A stretch of 39,240 nt of DNA from Thermoanaerobaculia bacterium (GCA_016650215.1 JAENWF010000197.1:1-39240), one strand, 5' to 3'. Counted from the stretch's first letter, positions 31,135 through 38,946 are shown. Program-made: numbers and translations. The notes: generated by a model not told the origin, from the letters alone.

Positions 31135-32637
31135 TCAGTGGCGGAAGTGCCGTTCTCCTGTGAAGACCATTGTGAGGCCGCGCTTGTCCGCCGCCGCAAT
31201 CACTTCCTCATCGCGTACGGATCCCCCCGGCTGGATGATCGAGCGCACGCCCGCGTCCGCGAGGATGTCGAGGCCGTCACGGAAGGGGAAGAACGCGTCG
31301 GAGGCCGCGTACGCCGCCTGGACCGCATTCGATTTCATGATCGCGACCTTCGCCGCATCGACACGGCTCATCTGTCCGGCGCCGATGCCGATCGACTGGC
31401 TTTCGCTCGCAAGGACGATCGCATTCGATTTCACGTGCGCGCAGACGATCCACGCGAACTCCAGTCCATTCATCTCCTCGGCTGACGCCTGCCGTGTCGT
31501 CACGACCTTCCATCCGTTGCGAGGTGAGATCCGGTCGGGCGACTGCGCGAGGATGCCACCGGCGGCACTGCGCAACTCGAGCTCCGGCAGCGCGGCGGTG
31601 GTTGTGACGAGCCGCAGGTTCTTCTTTTTCTGCAGCACCTCGATCGCCTCCGGCGCGAAGGACGGCGCGACGACGACCTCGAGGAACATCGATTCGATCA
31701 TCCGCGCGCATTCGCCGTCGAACGTGCGGTTCGAGCCGATGATGCCGCCGAACGCCGACACCGGATCGGCGTCGATCGCAGCACGCAACGCGGCGGCGAG
31801 CGTCTCGCGGCGCGCGACGCCGCAAGGGTTCGTGTGCTTGATGATCGCGACCGCCGGCTCGGCGAACGCGTTCGCCAGCCGGATCGCAGACTCGAGATCG
31901 ATCAGATTGTTGTACGAGAGCTCTTTCCCCTGAATCTGTTCGAACGGCCGCTCGCCGCGCGGCACGTAGAACGCGGCTGTCTGCTGCGGGTTCTCCCCAT
32001 AGCGCAGATCCTGATGCTTGACGAGGTCGAGCGTCAGCGTGTCGTCGCTTGTTCCCTGATGCTTCCTCAGATATGCGGCGATTGCCGCGTCGTAGCGCGA
32101 AGTCTTCTCGAACACGGCGAGCGCGCAACGCAAACGAAATTCATCGGAGATATCGGCACCGTTGAACTCGCGCAGGAACTCGGCGTACTGCGACGGATCG
32201 CAGAGCGGGAGGACGTGCCGGTGATTCTTGGCCGCTGCACGCAACATCGAGGGGCCTCCGACATCGATCTGCTCTACGGCCTCCGCGAGCGATGCCCCCT
32301 CCTTCGCGATCGTCGACTCGAACGGGTAGAGGTTGACGACGACGAGGTCGACGCGCGGGATCGAGAAGCGCGCGGTGTCGGCGACGTGGTCCGCATTCGT
32401 CCGGTCGTGAAGGATCGCGCCGAAGACTTTCGGTGTGAGCGTCTTGACGCGTCCGCCGAGGATCTCGGGGGCGCCCGACCACTCGGAGATCGCGGTGACC
32501 GGAATCGAGGCCGACTGCAGATGCTTCGCGGTCCCGCCAGTCGAAAGTATTTCTACTCCTCGCGCAGCGAGGGCGCGGGCGAGGTCGAGGATGCCGGTCT
32601 TGTCGGAAACGGAGAGGATTGCGCGTTCAATTCGCAT
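31135..32637 (-). CDS. purH: Bifunctional AICAR formyltransferase/IMP cyclohydrolase
   Basis: A 500-residue protein that carries out the last two steps of purine synthesis. The N-terminal IMP cyclohydrolase domain (1-195) has LSVSDKTGI, STGGTAKHL, GGRVKTLTPKV and DLVVVNLYPFE. The C-terminal formyltransferase domain has KHTNPCG, with the catalytic Lys-His, and DPVSAFGGIIGSNR. It ends in VFTGERHFRH, typical of PurH. ATG 32637 begins MRIERAILSVSDK. It overlaps the S1/P1-like gene by 11 nt and is followed closely by kdsC, an unusual but compact operon. Confidence 0.96.
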   Translation of the reverse strand: MRIERAILSVSDKTGILDLARALAARGVEILSTGGTAKHLQSASIPVTAISEWSGAPEILGGRVKTLTPKVFGAILHDRTNADHVADTARFSIPRVDLVVVNLYPFESTIAKEGASLAEAVEQIDVGGPSMLRAAAKNHRHVLPLCDPSQYAEFLREFNGADISDEFRLRCALAVFEKTSRYDAAIAAYLRKHQGTSDDTLTLDLVKHQDLRYGENPQQTAAFYVPRGERPFEQIQGKELSYNNLIDLESAIRLANAFAEPAVAIIKHTNPCGVARRETLAAALRAAIDADPVSAFGGIIGSNRTFDGECARMIESMFLEVVVAPSFAPEAIEVLQKKKNLRLVTTTAALPELELRSAAGGILAQSPDRISPRNGWKVVTTRQASAEEMNGLEFAWIVCAHVKSNAIVLASESQSIGIGAGQMSRVDAAKVAIMKSNAVQAAYAASDAFFPFRDGLDILADAGVRSIIQPGGSVRDEEVIAAADKRGLTMVFTGERHFRH

Positions 32638-33361
32638 TGAGAAAGAGATTGCCGCCGCGAAGGATCGGGGCCGCGCGCACGTCGCCTCCCGCCTGTCTCC
32701 AGATGTGGAAGTAGAGGTTGACCAGATCCGTGACCGCGCGCGAGTAGCAGATCGACGCGACGCCGAAGGCGGTCGAGCGGTCGTCGAACTCGGCCGAGCT
32801 GCGCTGCGTGCCATCGCGAAAGTACTCTTCGTCGAGCAGCGGATAGAAGGCCGCAGTGCGCGCGAATGTGCGATCGAGATATGAGCCAAGCTTGAAGTCG
32901 GGCTCGAGGCCGTAGAAGACGGTGGGGAACTTCGCGAGACGCCGTTCGAAGTACTGCTCGTAGTCGTTGCGCGACAGCTCGAGCTTCGGACTGTCGTTCG
33001 AGAGATGGAAGGGATTGTTGGCGTCGGCAACGTAGTGCGCGAGCATGCCGAGGCGCTGGACTACGTCAGACATTGGTTTCCCGGTCCGGATCGCGGCGAT
33101 CGCGCCTGCGGTCTCGCTCTCGATTTTCTGGCGGAGTCGTCCTTTGCGTGAGAGGACGAGGTAACGATGCGAGTCACCTTCGTCCATCTGCGCGCGGCTG
33201 AGGCCGAGCTTGTAGTCGGCTTCGAAGGTGTCGATGAGGAGCTTGAGGTCGCCCGGAGCGAGCTGGGCCGCCTTCAGCGCGATCCGTTCGTCGGACGTTG
33301 ACGTCCAGGCTGCGGCGGAGAGTGGATAGAGCACGAGCAGCAGCGCAAAGAGTTTTCTCAT
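32627..33361 (-). CDS. Exported S1/P1 nuclease/phospholipase C-like protein
   Basis: A 244-residue protein. A signal peptide (RKLFALLLVLYPLSAAA) would leave a Trp near the mature N-terminus (WTSTSDERIA), as in the zinc-dependent phospholipase C/S1-P1 nuclease fold. MLAHYVADANNPFHLSND gives the H-x3-D zinc-ligand motif, and GDSHRY near residue 64 may provide another His. The remaining ligands are less clear, so activity (phospholipid or nucleic-acid phosphodiester cleavage) is uncertain. ATG 33361 was chosen over TTG 33370. The 3' end overlaps purH by 11 nt. Confidence 0.78.
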   Translation of the reverse strand: MRKLFALLLVLYPLSAAAWTSTSDERIALKAAQLAPGDLKLLIDTFEADYKLGLSRAQMDEGDSHRYLVLSRKGRLRQKIESETAGAIAAIRTGKPMSDVVQRLGMLAHYVADANNPFHLSNDSPKLELSRNDYEQYFERRLAKFPTVFYGLEPDFKLGSYLDRTFARTAAFYPLLDEEYFRDGTQRSSAEFDDRSTAFGVASICYSRAVTDLVNLYFHIWRQAGGDVRAAPILRGGNLFLNAN

Positions 33362-33417
33362 GACCCGCAACGATGGTAATGCAATCAGTCGCCGGAGTTA
33401 ACCGTTAACTCTCCCGA

Positions 33418-34020
33418 ATGACCGCATTTGACGCGCACCTCACGGCGCTCTTCGCCTGCCGCGCCTGCCCCAACGTCCTCGGCGAGCCGGTCACCGGACC
33501 TGTGCGCGACGCGCGGATCATGTTGATCGGTCAGGCGCCCGGACCGCGCGAGGTCGTCGACAAGCGGCCCTTCGCCTTCACGGCGGGGACGCGGATGTTC
33601 GCGTGGTTTCGTGATGCTCTCGGGATCTCCGAAGACGAGTTTCGAAGGCGTGTCTATATCGCCGCTGTGATTCGATGCTTCCCGGGGCGTGACGAGAAGA
33701 GTGGCGGGGACCGCGTCCCTTCTGTTGCGGAGATCGCAAATTGTTCCGGGCACCTCGATCGCGAGATCGTGATCCTGCGTCCGTCACTCGTGATCGCGGT
33801 CGGGACTCTGGCCGCCGCGCAGATCCTGGGCGTTTCGCAATTGAAGGACATCGTCGGCGTGGTGCATCGGGCGACCCGCGCCGGTATCACGTTCGATGCG
33901 GTCGTCCTTCCACATCCGTCGGGCCGTTCAACATGGACGAACAAGAAAGAGAACGCGGCGTTGCTGGCGAAGTCGCTCGAGTTGATCAAAGAGAGATGGC
34001 ACTTGGGGGTCAGGTCTTGA
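33418..34020 (+). CDS. Uracil-DNA glycosylase superfamily protein
   Basis: A 200-residue protein. MLIGQAPGPREV (about 35-46) is the catalytic-loop motif and VLPHPSGRSTW (about 161-171) is the DNA-binding motif 2 of family 4-like enzymes. Cysteines at CRAC (14-17), in IRCFPG and in NCSGH are placed as in the iron-sulphur-containing family 4/5 enzymes, suggesting a 4Fe-4S cluster. It should excise uracil, and perhaps other deaminated bases, from DNA. The last four codons (GVRS) and the TGA stop come from a palindromic repeat that starts at 34006, so the ancestral C-terminus was probably different. Confidence 0.86.
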   Translation: MTAFDAHLTALFACRACPNVLGEPVTGPVRDARIMLIGQAPGPREVVDKRPFAFTAGTRMFAWFRDALGISEDEFRRRVYIAAVIRCFPGRDEKSGGDRVPSVAEIANCSGHLDREIVILRPSLVIAVGTLAAAQILGVSQLKDIVGVVHRATRAGITFDAVVLPHPSGRSTWTNKKENAALLAKSLELIKERWHLGVRS

Positions 34021-34068
34021 TTTTTGCGTTTGGAGACTGTGAAAGAGCAAAAAACAAGACCTGACCCC
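34006..34068. repeat. GGGGTCAGGTC hairpin repeat, copy 2
   Basis: Arms 34006-34027 and 34047-34068 match 21 of 22 bp around a loop with TTTGGAGAC. The left arm encodes the end and stop codon of the uracil-DNA glycosylase gene. Confidence 0.9.
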
Positions 34069-34148
34069 GACTCTGAGTAGATATTTCTGCCTTCGACATT
34101 CCGTTCATAGCCGCTTTTTTCCACAGGGTGTGGAGCGCTAGAGACAGC

Positions 34149-34211
34149 GGGGTCAGGTCTTGATTTTTGCTTTTGGAGACGGTCAAAAAGCAAAAATCAA
34201 GACCTGACCCC
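34149..34211. repeat. GGGGTCAGGTC hairpin repeat, copy 3
   Basis: Arms 34149-34174 and 34186-34211 are exact over 26 bp with an 11-nt loop starting GGAGAC. It lies 80 nt from copy 2 in the same orientation and 4 nt past the stop of the minus-strand TauE/SafE gene. Between copies 2 and 3 there is no gene, only a short palindrome TTCCACAGGGTGTGGA. Confidence 0.92.
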
Positions 34212-34215
34212 GAGG

Positions 34216-34962
34216 CTACAACGCGATCCAGATCGTTCGTACGCTGAGCAGAATCACGAAGATCCCCACGCTGATGCGGAGTGGCTGGGCGGGGACGCGG
34301 GAGATGATTCTTGCGGCGATGGGCGCGGCGATCGCACCGCCGAGGGCGAGGCCGAGGATTGGCCGCCACGGATTGACGCCGAGGGTGAGGAGAAACGTGA
34401 CAGCGGCGGCGAGCGTCACAAAGAACTCGGCAAAGTTGACTGATCCGATGAGCGTGCGCGGTTTGTCGGTCCCCGCCAGCAGCGAGCCGACCACGATCGG
34501 GCCCCATCCGCCGCCTCCGATCGCGTCGAAAAAGCCGCCCACGAGGCCGAGAGTGCGGATCGGCGGCTCCTTCTTCGACACGGTCCGCCGGAATGCTTTC
34601 ACCAGAATGATCACGCCCATCACCAGCAGATATGCCGCGATGAAGGGCTTGATGCGGTCGCCGGGAATCGAGGTCAGGATGTAGGCTCCGATCACCGCTC
34701 CGATGATGCCGGGCACCATCAGCTTTTTGACGAGCGGCCAGAGCACATTCTTCAAGCGAAGATGTGCGAATGCAGAAAAGCCGGTGCTGAAGACCTCGGC
34801 CGTGTGGACGCTCGCGCTCGAGACGGCGGCGGGGACGCCGAGGCTGAGCAGCAGCGAGGTCGCGGTCACCCCGTAGCCCATGCCGAGGACACCGTCGATC
34901 ATTTGTGCGATGAAACCGGCGAGAGCGAAAAAAAGGATGTCGCTCAACCGATCCAGCTCCAC
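34216..34962 (-). CDS. TauE/SafE family sulfite/organic-anion permease
   Basis: A 248-residue integral membrane protein with about eight hydrophobic segments. GFIAQMIDGVLGMGYGVTAT near the start and the repeat-like GLVGGFFDAIGGGGWGPIVV in the second half are the paired glycine-rich motifs of the TauE/SafE (DUF81) family. Members export sulfite, sulfoacetate or other sulfonates; many are of unknown substrate. No sulfur-metabolism gene is next to it. ATG 34962 overlaps the end of the DUF2721 gene by 19 nt, so it is the last gene of a pepQ-led operon. Confidence 0.9.
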   Translation of the reverse strand: MELDRLSDILFFALAGFIAQMIDGVLGMGYGVTATSLLLSLGVPAAVSSASVHTAEVFSTGFSAFAHLRLKNVLWPLVKKLMVPGIIGAVIGAYILTSIPGDRIKPFIAAYLLVMGVIILVKAFRRTVSKKEPPIRTLGLVGGFFDAIGGGGWGPIVVGSLLAGTDKPRTLIGSVNFAEFFVTLAAAVTFLLTLGVNPWRPILGLALGGAIAAPIAARIISRVPAQPLRISVGIFVILLSVRTIWIAL

Positions 34963-35489
34963 CTCTTTCGCCGCTCTCGCAGTTCCGGCGGCGCGTGCTG
35001 GTGGCTGATGTTGCGGATGTAGTCCATTTCAGCGTAGGTGGCGCTGAGCGAAATCCGCGACTCGAAGATCAGCAGCAGGCTCGCTGAGAAGAGCAGACCG
35101 GTCGCGGCGAGGCCGAGGGTCAGCGGAATCCATGCGGCGTCGAGGCGCGCGAGCGTCATGATGCCGAGCGATACGCTGGTGGCCAGAAAAAGCCCGAGGC
35201 CGAGGTAGAGGCGGGTGAGGGCACGCTGGATCAACCGCGCGCGGACCGTGGAGCGCTCGAGCTGCTCGAACATCATCGTCCGCTTCTGTTCGCCGATCTC
35301 GTCGTGCGTCCCTTCCTTCGCGAACGCCTCGAACTCAGGGAGCATCTCGCGCACGCGATCGATCACGCGCACGAGCCGATTGGTGGTCGTGAGAATGAGC
35401 GAGCCGGTCGCGAGAATGAGCACGGCCGGCGTGATCATCGCGGCGAAAACGTCCTGCGTCGAGGAGAGTGTCGGCGCCGTGAACTGCAT
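34944..35489 (-). CDS. DUF2721 membrane protein
   Basis: A 181-residue protein. One membrane segment (about 17-40, AMITPAVLILATGSLILTTT) is followed by TNRLVRVIDRVREM, a charged helical loop (45-85), two more segments (about 95-118 and 124-148) and a polar tail. The N-R-x5-R-R-like pattern after TM1 and the three-helix layout fit DUF2721, whose function is not known. ATG 35489 shares one base with the pepQ stop (TGATG), and its end overlaps the TauE/SafE gene, so all three are coupled. Confidence 0.83.
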   Translation of the reverse strand: MQFTAPTLSSTQDVFAAMITPAVLILATGSLILTTTNRLVRVIDRVREMLPEFEAFAKEGTHDEIGEQKRTMMFEQLERSTVRARLIQRALTRLYLGLGLFLATSVSLGIMTLARLDAAWIPLTLGLAATGLLFSASLLLIFESRISLSATYAEMDYIRNISHQHAPPELRERRKRWSWIG

Positions 35490-36826
35490 CAGCTCACCTG
35501 CTCGAACGCCTGACGCGTCAGATTCTCGTAGCCGTTCTCGGTCACGACGAGGTTGTCCTCGATCCGGATGCCGCCGAACTTGCGGAACTCGTCGACCTTC
35601 GTCCAGTTGACGTGCTTCGCGTTGCTGCTCTTCTTCAATTCCGCGAGCAGCGAGTCGATGAAGTAGAGGCCGGGCTCGATCGTGAAGACATTCGTCGCCT
35701 CGATCTTGCGCGTCAGCCGAAGCCAGGGATGTCCTTCCGGTTTCGGGATCGTCGCTCCTTCGGCGTCCGCCTGGAATCCGCCGACGTCGTGAACCTGCAG
35801 GCCGAGGTAGTGGCCAAGGCCGTGCGGGAGGAACGTGCTGCTGATTCGCGTCTCGACGATCGCATCTGCGTCGAGATCGACGAACTTGAAGTCGTGAAGG
35901 AGTGCCGCGACTTTTCGGTGTGACGACAGGTGAATGTCGGGGTAGTTCACGCCCGGCGCCACCTCGTCGCACAGCTCCTGCTGCTTTTCATCCATCGCGT
36001 CGATGAGTTGCTGGAACTCATCTTTGCGAGCCGAGTAGGTCCGGGTGATGTCGCTCGCGTAGCCGTTGAACGTTGCGCCAGCGTCGATCAGAAACGAGTG
36101 GCGATTCGCGCCGGGCGCATTGCGGTCGTGATGGTAGTAGTGCAGGACCGACGCGTTCTCATTGAGCGCGATGATGTTGCCGTACGGAACCTGATCGTCC
36201 GTGTGGCTTGCGGCGCGGAGATACGTGAAGTGAATGTCGAACTCCGACTGCCCCTCGCGGAATGCCCGCTCGGCGGCGACGTGGGCTCGCGCCCCGATGT
36301 CGTTCGCCATCCGCACGTTCTCAATCTCGTACTCGGTCTTTCCCGAACGCTGAAAATGCAGCCGGTTCATGAGCGCGGCCGGATTTGACTCGAACGTCCC
36401 CCACGCCTTGAACGCGTCGTCCCACTCGCCGATGAACGCAGTGCGCCCTTTCTTCGGCATGAACTGCTTCGCTGCGTCCGGCGTGGTGATGATCTCGATG
36501 TCGAACGGCGGGGTCCACCATCCGGTGGGAGGTCCGGCGACCTTATGCCAGTAGTCGACCGGCTGGTAGTAGAGGAGGCGCGGCTTGACGCCCGGCGTGT
36601 AGATCAGCGCGCAGTGCGGGTTGTCGACGACCGGCACCCAGTACTTGAAGTGCGGGTTGACCTTGAACGGGTAGCCCATGTCGTCGAGGAACTGAATGTG
36701 CTGCGCGCCGCCGAAGACGACGACGTTGTCGAAGCCGGAGGCCTGCATCGCAGCGTCGTGGCGGATCTTCAGAACGGTGATGTGCGCGCGGTAGAGCGTC
36801 GCAATTTTGTCGAGGCGGTCATCCAT
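35489..36826 (-). CDS. pepQ: Xaa-Pro dipeptidase (PepQ-like, M24 family)
   Basis: A 445-residue creatinase-fold metallopeptidase. Metal ligands are visible in order: D in FLIDAGAT, D in YASDITRTY, H in LPHGLGHYLGLQVHD, E in FTIEPGLY and E in GIRIEDNLV. The length and the VHDVGGF segment match the PepQ (prolidase) group of about 440 residues, which cleaves dipeptides with C-terminal proline and in some cases organophosphates. It lacks a signal peptide and so is cytosolic. It is the first gene of a three-gene operon with DUF2721 and TauE/SafE genes. Confidence 0.92.
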   Translation of the reverse strand: MDDRLDKIATLYRAHITVLKIRHDAAMQASGFDNVVVFGGAQHIQFLDDMGYPFKVNPHFKYWVPVVDNPHCALIYTPGVKPRLLYYQPVDYWHKVAGPPTGWWTPPFDIEIITTPDAAKQFMPKKGRTAFIGEWDDAFKAWGTFESNPAALMNRLHFQRSGKTEYEIENVRMANDIGARAHVAAERAFREGQSEFDIHFTYLRAASHTDDQVPYGNIIALNENASVLHYYHHDRNAPGANRHSFLIDAGATFNGYASDITRTYSARKDEFQQLIDAMDEKQQELCDEVAPGVNYPDIHLSSHRKVAALLHDFKFVDLDADAIVETRISSTFLPHGLGHYLGLQVHDVGGFQADAEGATIPKPEGHPWLRLTRKIEATNVFTIEPGLYFIDSLLAELKKSSNAKHVNWTKVDEFRKFGGIRIEDNLVVTENGYENLTRQAFEQVS

Positions 36827-36845
36827 CGGGAGAGAGGATATCGCA

Positions 36846-36969
36846 GGGGGAGGGGGGGTGTACCTCTCAATTCTTCATTCTGCGTTCTGCGTTCTGAATT
36901 CGGGTTCGGTCCGGCCCGAGCCGTGATTTTCCGAACGCAGAACGCAGAACGCAGAACGAAGAATTGAGA
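36846..36969. repeat. TTCTGCG heptamer inverted repeat
   Basis: Arms 36865-36896 and 36938-36969 pair over 32 bp with one mismatch around a 41-nt loop. Each arm carries TTCTGCG/CGCAGAA heptamers. G runs (36846-36858) lie just outside the left arm. The right end is 17 nt downstream of the rubrerythrin stop codon (minus strand). The element fills the gap between the rubrerythrin and pepQ genes. Confidence 0.9.
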
Positions 36970-36985
36970 AACGACTCTGGCCTTG

Positions 36986-37585
36986 CTACTTCACGCGTTC
37001 CGGTTCTTCCTTTGCGCGGCATACCGCGCAGAGCCTCATGCTGAAGTCGGTGGTGTATCCACACCGGGTGCAGACGTAGTAGGTCTTTGCCTCTTTCATC
37101 GACCCGAGGTCGCGGGCAGCGGCCATGCAGAGATTCGCGTGCTCGACTTCACTGTCGCGGGTCTGGTCGAAGGCGGTTGCGATGGCGTTCGCTTTGTGGC
37201 GGTGGGACACTTCGATGGCCTCGTGATAAATGCCGTCGCGCTCAGCGGTTTCCGCGCTCGCTGCGGCGCGGAGGTTGTCGCCCGTGTCGCCCGGGTTCAC
37301 GGTGACAGCGACCTCCGGCGGGACCGGTAGCCCCTCGTCACGCAGAAGTTTCTCGAAGCGTTGGGCGTGCACGCGCTCCGCGCGCGCCTCGGCCCGGAAA
37401 AGGGACGCCGCACCGGGATAGCCCTCCAGGTCCGCTTTGGCCGCGAAAGCATCGTAGCGTGCGATTGCCTCACGCTCGTTCGCGAGCGCTTTCTCGATCG
37501 TGAACCGAATCTCGGACGGCAGCGACGCCGCGATGGCAGGAGCGGCGGCGAAAATCAGGATGATGACGAAGAGGATGCGTTTCAT
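36986..37585 (-). CDS. Rubrerythrin-like protein with signal peptide
   Basis: A 199-residue protein. The first 20 residues (MKRILFVIILIFAAAPAIAA) are a clear signal peptide. The diiron four-helix bundle follows, with EREAIARY, AERVHA (E-x2-H) near residue 72, AERDGIYHEAIEVSHRHK and EVEHANL (E-x2-H) near residue 150. A C-terminal rubredoxin-like ribbon has CTRCGY and CAVC. Rubrerythrins reduce peroxides and are normally cytosolic in anaerobes, so an exported form is unusual. ATG 37585 has GGAGG at a good distance and a possible promoter upstream. Confidence 0.88.
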   Translation of the reverse strand: MKRILFVIILIFAAAPAIAASLPSEIRFTIEKALANEREAIARYDAFAAKADLEGYPGAASLFRAEARAERVHAQRFEKLLRDEGLPVPPEVAVTVNPGDTGDNLRAAASAETAERDGIYHEAIEVSHRHKANAIATAFDQTRDSEVEHANLCMAAARDLGSMKEAKTYYVCTRCGYTTDFSMRLCAVCRAKEEPERVK

Positions 37586-37598
37586 AGAACCTCCACCT

Positions 37599-37627
37599 GG
37601 TATAGCGATAGGTCCGACTCGTGGAAA
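37599..37627 (-). promoter_or_regulatory. Possible promoter of the rubrerythrin-like gene
   Basis: On the minus strand TTTCCA (37627-37622) and TATACC (37604-37599) are 17 nt apart, placing the start point close to the Shine-Dalgarno GGAGG. The matches are partial. Confidence 0.3.
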
Positions 37628-37691
37628 GGGCAGGCGTGCGTGTCACAGGAGGAGGTGATGGTGGATGGGGGGTGTGTGGGAGGGTCGGCCC

Positions 37692-38943
37692 TCACGTCTC
37701 GCGTAGCCGGCGCAGCAGAAATCGCTTCTCGGGTGCCGAGCCTGGAAGTTCCAGTGCCCGCTTGAAATACGCTGCGGCCTGCGAGCGGTCGCCGTTGCGG
37801 AAATGCAGTTCGCCGAGGGTTGCTGCGAGCGGGAGAAAGTCACGCAATGAGTTGTGGGCGGCGATCAGTTCGACGGCGGCGATTCCCGCGGCCGGCCCTT
37901 GTGTCATTGCCAGCGCGACCGCGCGATTCAGCGCGACGACCGGCGTCGGCTTGATCGTGAGCAGCTCGTCGTAGAGCTCGACGACGCGCTCCCAGTCAGT
38001 GGAATCGAAATCGTCCGCGGCGGAATGGCAGGCTGCGATCGCGGCTTCGACGTGGTACGCGGTGATCGTGTCGCCCGAGGCGCTGCGGTCGAGCGCGCGC
38101 ATTCCGTCCGCGATCATCGCCCGGTTCCAGAGACGGCGATCCTGCTCGGCGAGCGTTGCGAGCTCTCCGGTCGAGTCGACTCGCGCTGGCAAGCGCGCTG
38201 CCTGGAGCAGCATCAGCGCGAGCAGCGCATGAGCAGGCGGTGACGATGCGACCGGGTGTTCCGTCACCAGTCGCGCGAGCCGGATCGCCTCATGACAGAG
38301 GTCGAGCCGCACGAGGTCGTCACCTTCACTCGCGCCGTAGCCTTCGGTGAACATCAGATAGAGGACCTGCAGCAGCGACTCGATCCGCGGCGGCATTTCA
38401 GCACGCGGCGGCAACTCCATCCGGATGTTCTGTTCGCGAATCGATCGCCTCGCGCGGACGATCCGCTGTGCGATCGTCTCGTCGCGAGTCAGGAAGGCCC
38501 GCGCGATCTCCGCGACGCTGAAGCCGCCGACGGTCTTGAGCGTCAGCGCGATCTGCGACTCGTCGGGAATCGCAGGGTGACAGCACATCAGCATCATCCT
38601 GCAACTGGTCGTCGACGAACTCGTGCGCGAATACAGCTCCCTCATCGGAGGACGGCGAGCGCGAAAACGCCGCGACGACATCCGGCTCTTTCCGCGCGAG
38701 CATTGCATTCCGGCGCAGATGATCGAGCGCGCGATTGCGCGCAACCTGAAACAACCACGCGGCCGGATCGCCGGGCACTCCTTTCAATGCCCAGCTCTGC
38801 ATCGCGCCGACGAGCGCATCCTGCACGACCTCTTCGGCTAACGACAGATGCTCGGCGCCGAGGATCCGCGTGAGCGTCGCGACCATCTGTCCCGACTGGT
38901 GGCGGAACAGATGGTCGACGAGGCCATTCACGTTTCCCGGCAT
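37692..38943 (-). pseudogene. ECF42-like RNA polymerase sigma factor with long C-terminal domain, frameshifted
   Basis: From ATG 38943 the first frame gives sigma region 2 (VDHLFRHQSGQMVATLTRIL, AEEVVQDALVGAMQSWALKG, WLFQVARNRALDHLRR) and runs to FVDDQLQ. Homology continues one base on as MMLMCCHPAIPDESQIALTL, region 4 (VAEIARAFLTRDETIAQRIV) and a long helical C-terminal domain (DUF6596-like). Skipping one G at 38598-38599 joins the frames into a 416-residue protein, the usual length, and restores the DDQLx4-5CCHP pattern. The downstream half is intact over 300 codons, so this is a sequencing error or a very recent mutation. It pairs with the DGPF gene upstream. Confidence 0.85.
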
Positions 38944-38946
38944 GAA

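Noticed and set aside
34069-34148. A small gene or transposase remnant between the two hairpin repeats
   Set aside because: Only 80 nt, no open frame with a ribosome binding site, and no similarity to a transposase that I can recognise.
34006-34211. Attachment sites or ends of an integrated element
   Set aside because: The two similar copies are short hairpins 80 nt apart with no integrase or cargo between them, and a third copy lies elsewhere.
37586-37691. A small gene or RNA in the gap before the rubrerythrin-like gene
   Set aside because: The 106-nt stretch has G runs and a possible promoter only; no open frame with coding character.
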